From: an uncultured Acetatifactor sp.
Lineage (GTDB): Bacteria; Bacillota; Clostridia; Lachnospirales; Lachnospiraceae
Length of the DNA: 64,000 nucleotides
Direction: 5' to 3'
Assembly (NCBI GenBank): GCA_934426825.1
Contig: CAKRYI010000006.1
Coordinates: forward strand, 1 to 64,000
The position numbers and the translations under genes were made by a program. Below are positions 33,885 through 42,892 of the stretch, in pieces (within the stretch, counting starts at the first letter, position 1; every line of letters starts with the position of its first letter). The notes beneath the pieces were generated by a model that ran no database searches, was not told the origin of the DNA, and saw only the letters and a list, made by a program, of their open reading frames with translations.

Positions 33885-34661
33885 CTACTGCCATACCTTC
33901 CACGGTGCCCTTCCGCTGTTCCACAGTTCCTCCAGTCCCCTGTGTTCCTGCTTCGTATCCATACACTGCCAGAATCCTGTGTGTTGATAGGACATTAATT
34001 CGCCTTCCTCTGCCACACGCTCCAGCACATCCCGCTCAAAGACCGTCTCATCCCCCTGTATATAATCAAAAATTTTTGGCTCCAAAACCATATATCCCGC
34101 ATTAATGGGAGATTCGTCATGTACATTTTTTTCACGGAAGGCACGCACCGAGCTGTCCACGGCAATATCCAGAATCCCTTTTTTCTGTTCCATCTTTACA
34201 GATGTAAGGGTAGCCATCTTTCCATGACTATGGTGGAACTCCAGAATCTTGGCGATATTGACATCGCAGACGCCGTCACCATAAGTCATCATGAAAGTCT
34301 CATTGCCAATATATTTCTGAACGCGTTTGATACGTCCGCCGGTCATGGTATTCAGTCCGGTATCTACCACCGTAACCTTCCATGGTTCCGCATGTCTGTC
34401 ATGAACGATAATATCATTCCCCTTGGTCAGGTCAAAGGTAATGTCTGAAGTATGCAGGAAGTAATCCGCAAACCATTCTTTAATAATATGCTGCTTGTAT
34501 CCGGCGCATATAATAAACTCATTAAATCCATAATAGGAATATTCCTTCATAATATGCCACAGAATCGGCATCCCTCCTATTTCAATCATAGGTTTGGGAC
34601 GATATTCCGTTTCTTCCGAAATACGGGTGCCGAGTCCGCCCGACAACAATACTACCTTCAT
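33885..34661 (-). CDS. rfbF: Glucose-1-phosphate cytidylyltransferase
   Basis: A 258-residue nucleotidyltransferase that makes CDP-glucose, entry to the CDP-dideoxysugar pathway. The opening MKVVLLSGGLGTRISEETEY (signature GGLGTR), the RPKPMIEIGGMPILWHIMK segment, MMTYGDGVCDVNI (metal aspartate) and FWQCMDTKQEHRGLEELW are all diagnostic. Length is exactly typical (about 257). The ATG at 34661 has AAAGGAG five bases upstream. It lies before rfbH and after two SDR genes. Confidence 0.96.
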   Translation of the reverse strand: MKVVLLSGGLGTRISEETEYRPKPMIEIGGMPILWHIMKEYSYYGFNEFIICAGYKQHIIKEWFADYFLHTSDITFDLTKGNDIIVHDRHAEPWKVTVVDTGLNTMTGGRIKRVQKYIGNETFMMTYGDGVCDVNIAKILEFHHSHGKMATLTSVKMEQKKGILDIAVDSSVRAFREKNVHDESPINAGYMVLEPKIFDYIQGDETVFERDVLERVAEEGELMSYQHTGFWQCMDTKQEHRGLEELWNSGRAPWKVWQ

Positions 34662-34760
34662 ATGTACTCCTTTCAGGGTCAGCCGTTTTTTCACATTGCT
34701 CTTCCCTATTCTTTAGCTATCATTGGTTTTTATGTATCATCTCTTTGAGGTTCCACAACC

Positions 34761-34812
34761 TTGATGTTTCACTTTTCTAGTGTTGCACTTCTCTGATGTT
34801 GCACTTCTTTAG
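34761..34812. repeat. Imperfect tandem repeats between rfbF and an SDR gene
   Basis: Units like TGTTGCACTTCTCTGA recur at 34781-34796 and 34797-34812, with weaker copies at 34761-34780 (TTGATGTTTCACTTTTCTAG) and near 34828-34845. They lie in the 170-base gap upstream of rfbF, directly after the stop of the neighbouring gene. Purpose unknown. Confidence 0.5.
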
Positions 34813-34831
34813 TATATCCTTTTTTGAAGTT

Positions 34832-35863
34832 TCACTTCTTTTGATTTCCCTCAATAATAGTCACCGTTCTCCGGAATCCATCCAGCAGGCTTACCCTTGG
34901 ACTCCAGCCCATGTCCATCAATAGCTTGGGCATAATCGGCACGAATTTTTCTGTTTCTCCCTGTGGCTTCTGCTCACACCGATAGTGGAGTTTTCTATCC
35001 GGGAACGCCTCCTCTGTCAATAGTTTTGCAATCCCTTCAAGGGTTTTCACTTCTATCTGGTTTCTCATCACATAAGGAACTCCTGCCCTGCCCTCCAGCA
35101 AAACCTTAAAAAAAGCCCTTACTGCATCCGTTACATAACAGCAGCCCAGATATTTCTGTCCGTCCCCCTTAATCACCAGATCTTCTCCCCGAATAATACT
35201 GCGGATAAAATCAGAATACAGATGACCGTCATCCATATCCACATAGGGTCCATAGGAGTACCCTATCCTTACGATTTTAGCCGGCACCTGATATTCTTCC
35301 AGAAAAGAGACGCACATATTTTCTCCGATTTGTTTTCCAAGAATATAGCAGTTCTTACTTTGTACAGGGTCTATTCCCGTATAAGTATAATAGTCTGTTT
35401 TGAGTACGCCGTTCACCGCGCAGCTGCTGAAAAAAACAAACCCTTTTACCTTCTTTTCCGCTGCGAGCTGTAATAAATTGTAAGTCCCCACCGTATTTGC
35501 GCTAATGATTTCCACCGGATTTGTACTAAAATACTTGGTTGCCGAATAGCCTGCCCCGTGGAAAATATAATCGATGCCATCCTCATACTCTATTTTTGTT
35601 TCCACACACCCTTCCAAAACAACAAAACGGCTGTCCGTCAGATATTCTCCAAAACATTTTGCAGCCTTCTCGCGGCTTCTGCACAAAATGATGACCTTTG
35701 CATCACCATCATTTGTTCTTTTCCATATTTCCATAAGGGAATGAACAATATACCTTGCAAGTGCTCCCGTGGCACCTGTAATCAAGATTTTTTTCCCTTT
35801 CAGCAAATCCCAGTCAAAATCCGAAATAATCTCCTCAACATCCAACAGTTCTCGTCCGTTCAT
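34832..35863 (-). CDS. NAD-dependent sugar epimerase/dehydratase-like SDR
   Basis: A 343-residue extended short-chain dehydrogenase. The NAD-binding motif KKILITGATGALARYIV is at about 24-40; FFSSCAVNG and the catalytic YILGK (YxxxK) follow. The serine-serine-cysteine motif in place of the TDE/TDK of 4,6-dehydratases argues against RfbG, and favours an epimerase, reductase or decarboxylase. The 20-residue N-terminal extension (MNGRELLDVEEIISDFDWDL) is typical of a subgroup of capsule SDRs. It lies between the second SDR gene and rfbF and probably acts on the same nucleotide sugar. Confidence 0.85.
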   Translation of the reverse strand: MNGRELLDVEEIISDFDWDLLKGKKILITGATGALARYIVHSLMEIWKRTNDGDAKVIILCRSREKAAKCFGEYLTDSRFVVLEGCVETKIEYEDGIDYIFHGAGYSATKYFSTNPVEIISANTVGTYNLLQLAAEKKVKGFVFFSSCAVNGVLKTDYYTYTGIDPVQSKNCYILGKQIGENMCVSFLEEYQVPAKIVRIGYSYGPYVDMDDGHLYSDFIRSIIRGEDLVIKGDGQKYLGCCYVTDAVRAFFKVLLEGRAGVPYVMRNQIEVKTLEGIAKLLTEEAFPDRKLHYRCEQKPQGETEKFVPIMPKLLMDMGWSPRVSLLDGFRRTVTIIEGNQKK

Positions 35864-35878
35864 CCTCTTTCCCTCATC

Positions 35879-36751
35879 TTATGGCAGCATTGTTTCATCA
35901 ATCGTATGAATTATCGGTTCATAGTAACTCGTCAGCTTCTGTATCATTTCCCGGTAAGAGGTAAATGTTATCTCTCCCATTTCACTCTTTAATCTCTCGT
36001 TATTCCCTGAATATTCCGCCTTCCAGCCTTCTTTTCCGACAAGAATATCCCGTCCGGGACACAACATATCCCGAATCATAACATTCAACGAATACAAATC
36101 GATATGCTGTCCGCGGCATACATTATAGTGAGCATATCCGGGAGTGTTTTCCATAAACCATTCAACGACCCCCGCAACATCATCCACATAAATGTAATCA
36201 AAATAAGCATTTTGTGACAAAGTCAGCGGCAGTCCCTTTAATGCCCGGCAAATATTGCTTGACAAAAAGCGATAAACCTGCTCATATTTTCCGCAGACCC
36301 CAAACAAACGTAAATCATATATGTTCTGAGCTGTTTTTGCATATTCTGCCAACGCATATTTGTATAACCCGTACGCATCCTCCGGGATATGTTGCCCAAA
36401 GTAAGTCTCTGTCATATAGGGAATACAATTTGTTTTGTCATACTCGGCTCCCGAACCGAAATAAATTAATTTGCCATAATAATCCTTGTATTTATTCAGA
36501 TTATAGAACATTTTCAGTCCATAACTGAGCACCTTGAAGGGTTCCGGGTTCTTTGTATCGCAGGTTCCGTAATTTGCAGCATGAATAATGACATCAAATT
36601 CATTTTTCTTCAGATACTCCCCCACTGCCTCTGTATCAAGCAGATTTAACTCCTTTATCGTCAGTGCAGATACGAAGTATTTATTTTCATATGCTTCTAC
36701 GAGATTTTTTCCTATAAATCCCTGTGCTCCCGTTATCAAGACCTTTTTCAT
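35879..36751 (-). CDS. NAD-dependent epimerase/dehydratase-like SDR
   Basis: A 290-residue extended short-chain dehydrogenase with KKVLITGAQGFIGKNLV (residues 2-18), a YFGSGAEYDK segment where the catalytic serine or threonine motif should be, and YGLYKYALAEYAK (YxxxK). The domain VDDVAGVVEWFMEN is typical of sugar-nucleotide epimerases and reductases. It overlaps the VOC gene by four bases and is 15 bases before the next SDR gene, so the two are co-transcribed. One of them may reduce a keto-sugar made by the CDP-sugar or aldolase branch; specificity is not known. Confidence 0.85.
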   Translation of the reverse strand: MKKVLITGAQGFIGKNLVEAYENKYFVSALTIKELNLLDTEAVGEYLKKNEFDVIIHAANYGTCDTKNPEPFKVLSYGLKMFYNLNKYKDYYGKLIYFGSGAEYDKTNCIPYMTETYFGQHIPEDAYGLYKYALAEYAKTAQNIYDLRLFGVCGKYEQVYRFLSSNICRALKGLPLTLSQNAYFDYIYVDDVAGVVEWFMENTPGYAHYNVCRGQHIDLYSLNVMIRDMLCPGRDILVGKEGWKAEYSGNNERLKSEMGEITFTSYREMIQKLTSYYEPIIHTIDETMLP

Positions 36752-37203
36752 TGTCTACCTCTTTCAACCAATTCTAAATAATTTCCCTCCGGATCGCCGG
36801 CAAAACCCATCCGATTTGCTGCTCCTTTTTCAAAAGGCGGCATCAACACGGTCCCCCCCTCTTCCTGGAGGGACTTCATCGTTCCATCAATATCGTCGCA
36901 TTCCATACAGATATGAATACTTCCCACACAGGTTATTCCCCTTGCGGGTTCTGCTGCATCCACATTGTCTCCGCAAACCTCAATCAATTCCACCATGTCT
37001 CCGTAACCCCGTCTGGCACCTTCCGCCGTTACCAGTTTGGTTACAAGAATCCTGTCCGCCCTGCCCTGTGTCAGCTTCCGGATAAACGCACCGTCATCCT
37101 CCTGCCGGCTGCATATCGTTTCCATATGAAATACCTTTATATAAAAGTCCTCCATCTTTGCCAAATCCCGTACGTAAATTCCACAGTGACGCATACATTC
37201 CAT
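36748..37203 (-). CDS. VOC-superfamily (glyoxalase-like) protein
   Basis: A 151-residue metalloenzyme-like protein with two betaalphabetabetabeta units. Seen are MECMRHCGIYVRDLAKMEDF (N-terminal His), VGSIHICMECDDIDGTMKSL (central His) and YLELVER (terminal Glu). Members include glyoxalase I, methylmalonyl-CoA epimerase and fosfomycin/bleomycin resistance proteins. The position among sugar enzymes suggests an epimerase or lyase on a small keto-sugar or 2-oxo acid. It overlaps the next gene (ATGA). Confidence 0.85.
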   Translation of the reverse strand: MECMRHCGIYVRDLAKMEDFYIKVFHMETICSRQEDDGAFIRKLTQGRADRILVTKLVTAEGARRGYGDMVELIEVCGDNVDAAEPARGITCVGSIHICMECDDIDGTMKSLQEEGGTVLMPPFEKGAANRMGFAGDPEGNYLELVERGRQ

Positions 37204-37213
37204 GTAAGACCGC

Positions 37214-38650
37214 TCACCCCCTATAAAACTTATATTTTCCTATATGAAGAATTTCCTTTTTCCAGCCTCTCTCTCTTAAAAAGTCCGTTAGTTTTTGTTC
37301 CTTTTCAGAGGGAATCATCACCGCCACCACATCGATTTCCTGCTGTTTCTCTATCATGGCGTCAACGTGCTGAGTCATCCATTTCCGGTACTTCCTGCCG
37401 ATTTTTAAAGGACTGCTGTCATACACACCCTCGACATTCCAGCTCTCTATCTGCAGCCGCTCATACAAATAGTCCGTCGTGTCCCCCACACCCCATACAG
37501 CAACCCTTACGGATTTTCCGGAAAATTTTCTCACAAATCCATCCAATATGGCATTCTGATTGTTCCGCAGCTCCTCACAGGCGCCGTGCAAGCCTTTTTG
37601 AATGAAATGATATGAAAATTCTTCCCGGAACGGGGAAACCGGAATCGAAGTATTCACCATCCAATTATACCGTATTGCGGAATCATAGGGTACCTCCCAT
37701 AAGCCAAAATCTTTCAACCCGGCTAACAGTTCCGCTCCCTTGTCCGTATGTTCACATATCAGGGATACACCGTTTCTGTTATAATACTCTGCACTCTCCG
37801 GCGCACCATGGAAATCCCCAATGGTTAAATCCGCCAGACAGCTCACTTTCTTAAAACCACACTCGGAGCATGACGGTCTGGTCAGTATTTGAAATGCTTT
37901 TCCAAAATCTGTTTTCACAAAGTCATCAATATAAGAATGTCCATTGTCAAAATCAATCCTGACCCTGGTGGGAAAACTGGGAATATCTTTCTCTTTGTAC
38001 CGCAGACTGACCCTTGTAATACTGCTTTCGGCATCCTGCTGTGTTTTTTTCAAAAAATCCACCAATACCTTATTGGAGGTATTGCTTCTGCAAATCAGCT
38101 TACAGGTATATAAATTTTCGTGGTCCCCAACAAGTGCCTTTACTGCTGCAATATCACAGGGGAGCCCTATTACCAGCGTCCTTTTCCCCTGCTTTAAGTA
38201 TTTTTCAACCTCGGAAAACAAAATTTTCCTGTCACTCTCAACATACTTGGATTCCAAAAGGCTCGCCAGTTGTGGGATACTATCTACTGCCGTAAACTCT
38301 GCTCCCTGATAATTATCCTTATATCTGACGCCAAAAACAACTCCTCCGGAACAAAGGAAGCTATGCGCCAGTGCATATGCCGCTCCTCCGGAGCTGCTTC
38401 GCAGCAGATTCATCTGAATGAAATTGTACCCCGCATATGTCTTTTTATGGTCCTGCCCCTCCGCAGAGGAACGGTATTCCTTCCGTGCCGGACAGACGGC
38501 AGCACACCTGCCGCATCGGATACATTTTCCTTCATCCAGCTTGGGATATAAAAATCCCTCTTCGTCGGGCATCATTGTCAGCGCATCCACCGGACACCGG
38601 GCAACACATAATCCACAGCCGCAGCACTTTTCCTTTTCACATATCATCAT
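37214..38650 (-). CDS. F420-hydrogenase-beta-like Fe-S protein
   Basis: A 478-residue cytoplasmic protein. Two 4Fe-4S ferredoxin motifs lie at the N terminus (CCGCGLCVARCP and CIRCGRCAAVCP, about 9-60), followed by the FrhB/FdhB N- and C-terminal domains (about 75-350, with GLPCDIAAVKALVG and CSECGFKKVSCLADLTIGDF). This is the protein type that often accompanies polysaccharide pyruvyl transferases in glycan loci. The last 90 residues (RVAVWGVGDTTDYLYERL and onwards) form a Rossmann-like tail similar to that of the neighbouring gene. Its role is presumably a flavin or ferredoxin-dependent reduction of a sugar precursor. Confidence 0.85.
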   Translation of the reverse strand: MMICEKEKCCGCGLCVARCPVDALTMMPDEEGFLYPKLDEGKCIRCGRCAAVCPARKEYRSSAEGQDHKKTYAGYNFIQMNLLRSSSGGAAYALAHSFLCSGGVVFGVRYKDNYQGAEFTAVDSIPQLASLLESKYVESDRKILFSEVEKYLKQGKRTLVIGLPCDIAAVKALVGDHENLYTCKLICRSNTSNKVLVDFLKKTQQDAESSITRVSLRYKEKDIPSFPTRVRIDFDNGHSYIDDFVKTDFGKAFQILTRPSCSECGFKKVSCLADLTIGDFHGAPESAEYYNRNGVSLICEHTDKGAELLAGLKDFGLWEVPYDSAIRYNWMVNTSIPVSPFREEFSYHFIQKGLHGACEELRNNQNAILDGFVRKFSGKSVRVAVWGVGDTTDYLYERLQIESWNVEGVYDSSPLKIGRKYRKWMTQHVDAMIEKQQEIDVVAVMIPSEKEQKLTDFLRERGWKKEILHIGKYKFYRG

Positions 38651-38658
38651 AAAACCCT

Positions 38659-39951
38659 CTATGATTTTTGTTGCGACGCCAAAATCGTATAACAGTTTTG
38701 GTAGTCCGCTCCAAACAAAGTCTTACATTTTCTTAATGCCTCTGCTTTTCCGGGGTTTGTGGTAATACATACATGCCGGACATGATAGTCATCCAGCTGA
38801 TTTTCTTTGATAATGGAAACGCCGAAAATTTTCCCCGTTTTATATTTATCAACCACTGCTGCCAATATCGCATTGGGAAACATTTCCTGCATAAGCTCCC
38901 ACGCAAAGATAGCATGGAATCCGGCTCCCCAGATTGCATATCGGAACTCATCCTCCTTGTTGTATTTATCATACAACAATTGCAGTCTTTCCCGGAAACA
39001 CTTATAATACTGGGTTTTTACCCGGTTCCGGTAAATTTCATCCAATAAAATCAATTTCTCCCTTGCCGGACTCCCCTGTTTCAACGACTCCTTCATAAAA
39101 TCCAGCCATATCTGTCTTACCTCGGAGGTATCCGCCGCGGTCGGATTCCAATCAATTTTGCTATAATCACTCAATTGATACAGGGGCAGAAATTTATCTA
39201 TCCAGCCATAGCGGAAATCGATATTGTTACTTGCCAGAATAACGGGAATTCCCATAGCCATACAGGGGGCTGCCGCATGCAGTCTGCTGGTTATTACCAA
39301 TGCCGCCTCTTCCCGGTATCGTTTCAGATAGTGTTCTGCAACTCTCTCTAATCTCTCATCCTCCTCATGGGTAACCGGATAGCTCTCGAAGGGAACCGCA
39401 TGGGTGATTTTCTCCGAATCCGCCAGTATATTCTGCGGTATTGTACTTAACAGTTCATCCGACACATCCACCAGAAACACTTTATTCTTCCGGGGCGCAG
39501 AAGTTCTCCGCGGAAGACACAGGGTATAGCAGCCCATGATATACGCTTCGATTCCGTGTTTTCTGAAGTAACTGCAGGATTGCTCATCCCGGCATCCAAT
39601 TGGCGCATACCCGGAAAAATACTCTACCAGATCCTCCCTGTCCTCAAAAATATCATCATGCAGATGAAGGCTGATAAAGATAGGTTTGATATGATCCGGC
39701 AAAGGCAGGTAACTGTCAACCGTACTTTTACTCAGGGGAAGTCTTAGCGGGAATACCACCTTTGGACCGTCGTAGCCTTTCAGTCCGCACTGATCTATTT
39801 TCACAATATTCTCTTTGTCTATACCGAGAGTCTGATAGATATAAGCCATCACCACCGCCTGAATGCTTTCGCCGATATTGGCATATGCGTTTTCCTTATC
39901 CGCATATGACTTATCCTCTATCATATTGATTCTAATTTTACCAATCTTCAC
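38659..39951 (-). CDS. Polysaccharide pyruvyl transferase family protein
   Basis: A 430-residue enzyme that would move pyruvate from phosphoenolpyruvate to a glycan. Seen are NIGESIQAVVMAYIYQTLGI near the start, APIGCRDEQSCSYFRKHGIE, and the active-site region LVITSRLHAAAPCMAMGIPV (about 220-240). The last 85 residues start RYAIWGAGFHAIFAWELMQE, a Rossmann-like tail that also ends the neighbouring Fe-S protein. The start is GTG (39949-39951), nine bases after GGAGG. It is eight bases from the Fe-S gene, so the two form a pair. Confidence 0.88.
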   Translation of the reverse strand: MKIGKIRINMIEDKSYADKENAYANIGESIQAVVMAYIYQTLGIDKENIVKIDQCGLKGYDGPKVVFPLRLPLSKSTVDSYLPLPDHIKPIFISLHLHDDIFEDREDLVEYFSGYAPIGCRDEQSCSYFRKHGIEAYIMGCYTLCLPRRTSAPRKNKVFLVDVSDELLSTIPQNILADSEKITHAVPFESYPVTHEEDERLERVAEHYLKRYREEAALVITSRLHAAAPCMAMGIPVILASNNIDFRYGWIDKFLPLYQLSDYSKIDWNPTAADTSEVRQIWLDFMKESLKQGSPAREKLILLDEIYRNRVKTQYYKCFRERLQLLYDKYNKEDEFRYAIWGAGFHAIFAWELMQEMFPNAILAAVVDKYKTGKIFGVSIIKENQLDDYHVRHVCITTNPGKAEALRKCKTLFGADYQNCYTILASQQKS

Positions 39952-39986
39952 TCCGACCGTCCTCCGTCTTCTGCCGCTAAACAGCC

Positions 39987-41078
39987 CTATTTCCCCAGAA
40001 TATCCTGATACATTTCTGCCACAGCATCCAAAAGTTCCTTTTCCTGAACATCATGCACGATTTCTAAATTCAATCGGCTGTCTGCAAATATCACTGCCGT
40101 CAAACGCTTATCCACCTGCTTTTTGTCCTTTCGGATTGCACGCATCAGCTCCTTACTGTTTTCCACATCCGAAAACTGCAGGTGATTGGTTTCTTCCAGT
40201 AATTTTATATCAATGATTTCTAAAAGCAGCTTCTGTGCCCTATTCTTTATATCGTCATTTATATTGCCCCGTTTTAAGGCAATATTATTAGCAACCATCA
40301 TGCCCATAGCCACTGCCGTTCCATGGGGAATGGCAAACTGCGTTACCACTTCAAAGGCATGCCCGAAGGTATGTGCAAAATTGAGGTATACCCTGACCCC
40401 TTTATCATACTCATCCTTCTCAATAAAGTCTTTTTTAAACTCCAACGACCTATGTACATATTTTATGACTGTCTTCTCGTCTCTCTCCAAGATAAGAGGC
40501 ATATCCTTTTCCAGCATGGTAAGACCGTCTTCCCCCGCCATGATGCAGAATTTTACGACCTCTCCTAAACCGCTGTAAAAATCAACCTGCGAAAGCGTCC
40601 TGAAAAAAGCCGGGCAAGTATGAATTTCATCCGGCGGATAGAACGTTCCGAGCAGATTTTTAAAGTTCTTGAAATTCAATGAGGTCTTGCTTCCGATACA
40701 GCTGTCGCAGGAAGCCAACAGCGTTGTCGGTATAAAAATCCACTTGACGCCGCGGTACAGAATGTTTGCTGCAAAACCGGTGATGTCCTGTATAATGCCT
40801 CCGCCCACGGAAATGATACAGCTATTCCTCTTTGCATCAAGATTCGTCATTCTGTCACAAATTTTCAAAACCGTATCCATGACTTTGTTTTCTTCCGTTG
40901 CTTCCATCAGAAGGATTTTTTCCTCCGGAACAAGCGGATTCAAAATATCCCGGTATAGTTGATAAACCTTTGCATCAACTACCCAGAGTGCCTCTCCAAT
41001 TTGCGAAATCCTGTCAATAAAATTCCAGTTATCCTCAAAAAGAACCTGATATGTCTTTGAATGTGCTTTAATTTCCAT
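39987..41078 (-). CDS. Sugar-phosphate cyclase (dehydroquinate-synthase-like)
   Basis: A 363-residue NAD- and metal-dependent enzyme of the dehydroquinate synthase superfamily. Seen are SVGGGIIQDITGFAANILYR (NAD), FIPTTLLASCDSCIGSKTSL, GLGEVVKFCIM (metal Glu), FAHTFGHAFE (metal His) and PHGTAVAMGM (metal His). The superfamily includes dehydroquinate synthase, 2-deoxy-scyllo-inosose synthase and valiolone synthases. No shikimate gene is nearby; the neighbours are an aldolase and a TPP enzyme, so cyclitol or unusual sugar synthesis is more likely. The ATG at 41078 has AGAGG eight bases upstream; a TTG at 41084 is rejected. Confidence 0.88.
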   Translation of the reverse strand: MEIKAHSKTYQVLFEDNWNFIDRISQIGEALWVVDAKVYQLYRDILNPLVPEEKILLMEATEENKVMDTVLKICDRMTNLDAKRNSCIISVGGGIIQDITGFAANILYRGVKWIFIPTTLLASCDSCIGSKTSLNFKNFKNLLGTFYPPDEIHTCPAFFRTLSQVDFYSGLGEVVKFCIMAGEDGLTMLEKDMPLILERDEKTVIKYVHRSLEFKKDFIEKDEYDKGVRVYLNFAHTFGHAFEVVTQFAIPHGTAVAMGMMVANNIALKRGNINDDIKNRAQKLLLEIIDIKLLEETNHLQFSDVENSKELMRAIRKDKKQVDKRLTAVIFADSRLNLEIVHDVQEKELLDAVAEMYQDILGK

Positions 41079-41089
41079 ACTCAATGCCT

Positions 41090-42892
41090 CTAATCAATTA
41101 AATCAATATACATATTCTCTCTTAATTCTTCCCTTGGCAGAAAAGGAGCCAAATCCTCCAGTGGCGGTGAAACCAAAGTTCCGTCCTCCAATTTCTTTGT
41201 TGCCGACTTGGGTTCATAGATTTGATTGGTATCCGTAATAATCTCTGCAAGGAACGGTCCATCCGTTTCCAGTGTTATTTTTACGAAATCATGTAACTGT
41301 TCATTTTTTTCACACCGAAAATAACGGTATCCATAGGCAGCCGCAATTTTTTCCATATCCGGGAATCCCAGATCCCTGCTTTCCGGTCCTATCCCTACCG
41401 GCTCCTTTTCTCGAAAAACATTACGCTGGGTCAGACGAATCTGGTGATAACCCTGATTATTGATGACGTAAATTTTAACAGGTAATTCATTCGTAATAAT
41501 CGTCTGCAGTTCCTGTATATTCATCTGGATACTTCCGTCTCCGGCAATACACACCAAAGCCTTTTTTTTCTCTGCGACACAGACTCCTATTGCTGCCGGC
41601 AGTTCATAGCCCATGGAGGAAAGACCGCAATTCATGATAAAACGCTGATTTTCTTTGATATAATATGCCTGACTTCCCACCACACTTGCTGACCCGTTTG
41701 CCACCACCGTATCCATTCCTGAAGGGATTTGTCTGCTCAGTTCATTCATAAACGCATATACATTGCACGATTCCTGCTGATAATGCTTCTCTGTCACGAC
41801 CGGATATTTTTCTTTCCACGTCCGGCATTGTTGCAGCCAATCCCTACATTCAACATTGACATCCACCTGCTGCAACATATGTTCCATAAAGGATTTGACA
41901 TCACCGCAAATAGGCATATCTACACGGATGGTGGGCTTAAGCAATTCTTCCCGGTCAATATCCACAGCAATCACCCACGCCTTCCGCGCCCATGTTTTGA
42001 CATTATAGCCCACCTGATAGATATTAAGCCGGCTTCCCAGCGAAATAATCAAATCACTGTTCTGAACTGCAAAATTGCCGGCTCTGTCTCCCATAATCCC
42101 GGCTCTGCCCACATACAACGGGGATTCCGTGGGCAATAAATCAATACAGTTCCAACCCGTGACAACCGGAATCTGAAACTTCTCTGTCAGTCGGCGGAAA
42201 ATTTCATACCCGCCTGAAATGCGGATTGCATTGCCTCCGTACAATACCGGTCTCTTTGCCTGCATCAGCTTTTCTTTGATTGCTTTCCAGTCAATATCGG
42301 TACATCCCTCCGTGGCAGATGTTCCCTCGGGTTCCTCAGGTTCCTCCTGTTTATCCGTATCGATATACGCCCCCTGAACATCCAGCGGAATATCCAGCCA
42401 GCACGGTCCCGGTCTTCCGCCGTACGCCAGCCGTAGTGCCTTATCCAGACACCTTTTGATACTGAGAGGGTTGTCTACCATCTCACAATATTTCGTCATA
42501 TTCCGGACGGAGCCGATAATATCAAATTCCTGATTCCCCAGTGTCCTCAAATGCAGACCGCTGTGTTTTACAGTTAAGGTGCTCTTTGTCTGTCCCGACA
42601 AAATCAGCATAGGAATGGAATCCAAGTATCCCCCGGCAACACCATTCAGCGCATTAATGGCTCCCGGTCCGCTTGTGACACACACCACTGCGATTTTATT
42701 TTCTATTCTCGCATATGCCTCCGCAGCCATGGCACATGCCTGCTCATGGTGATTATAGGTACAGTGAAGCTCCCTGTGATGCCCAAAAGCATCATTCAGG
42801 TGCATTGCTCCGCCACCAACCACTGTAAAGACATCGGTGATGGAATGTTCTGCCAGATATTCTGCAATGTAGTCTGCCACCCTTACTCTCAT
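41090..42892 (-). CDS. Thiamine-diphosphate enzyme of the acetolactate-synthase family
   Basis: A 600-residue enzyme that would use TPP to transfer or release an acyl group from a 2-oxo acid. The N-terminal PYR domain has the catalytic glutamate in YNHHEQACAMAAEAYAR; the central domain (about 205-340) is present; the C-terminal TPP-binding motif is GDGSIQMNIQELQTI followed by YVINNQG. It resembles AHAS, IolD and YerE, the branching enzyme of yersiniose synthesis, which acts on CDP-3,6-dideoxy-4-ketoglucose; RfbF and RfbH in the same block make this reading attractive. It overlaps the aldolase gene (ATGA) and is 11 bases from the cyclase gene. Confidence 0.9.
   Translation of the reverse strand: MRVRVADYIAEYLAEHSITDVFTVVGGGAMHLNDAFGHHRELHCTYNHHEQACAMAAEAYARIENKIAVVCVTSGPGAINALNGVAGGYLDSIPMLILSGQTKSTLTVKHSGLHLRTLGNQEFDIIGSVRNMTKYCEMVDNPLSIKRCLDKALRLAYGGRPGPCWLDIPLDVQGAYIDTDKQEEPEEPEGTSATEGCTDIDWKAIKEKLMQAKRPVLYGGNAIRISGGYEIFRRLTEKFQIPVVTGWNCIDLLPTESPLYVGRAGIMGDRAGNFAVQNSDLIISLGSRLNIYQVGYNVKTWARKAWVIAVDIDREELLKPTIRVDMPICGDVKSFMEHMLQQVDVNVECRDWLQQCRTWKEKYPVVTEKHYQQESCNVYAFMNELSRQIPSGMDTVVANGSASVVGSQAYYIKENQRFIMNCGLSSMGYELPAAIGVCVAEKKKALVCIAGDGSIQMNIQELQTIITNELPVKIYVINNQGYHQIRLTQRNVFREKEPVGIGPESRDLGFPDMEKIAAAYGYRYFRCEKNEQLHDFVKITLETDGPFLAEIITDTNQIYEPKSATKKLEDGTLVSPPLEDLAPFLPREELRENMYIDLID

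Noticed and set aside
34832..35863. CDP-glucose 4,6-dehydratase (RfbG)
   Set aside because: The catalytic TDE/TDK motif is replaced by SSC and the N terminus lacks the RfbG pattern, so the step is not covered by this gene.
39987..41078. Housekeeping 3-dehydroquinate synthase (aroB)
   Set aside because: There is no shikimate gene nearby and it is coupled to a TPP enzyme and an aldolase in a sugar locus; a special sugar cyclase is more likely, although aroB activity is not ruled out.
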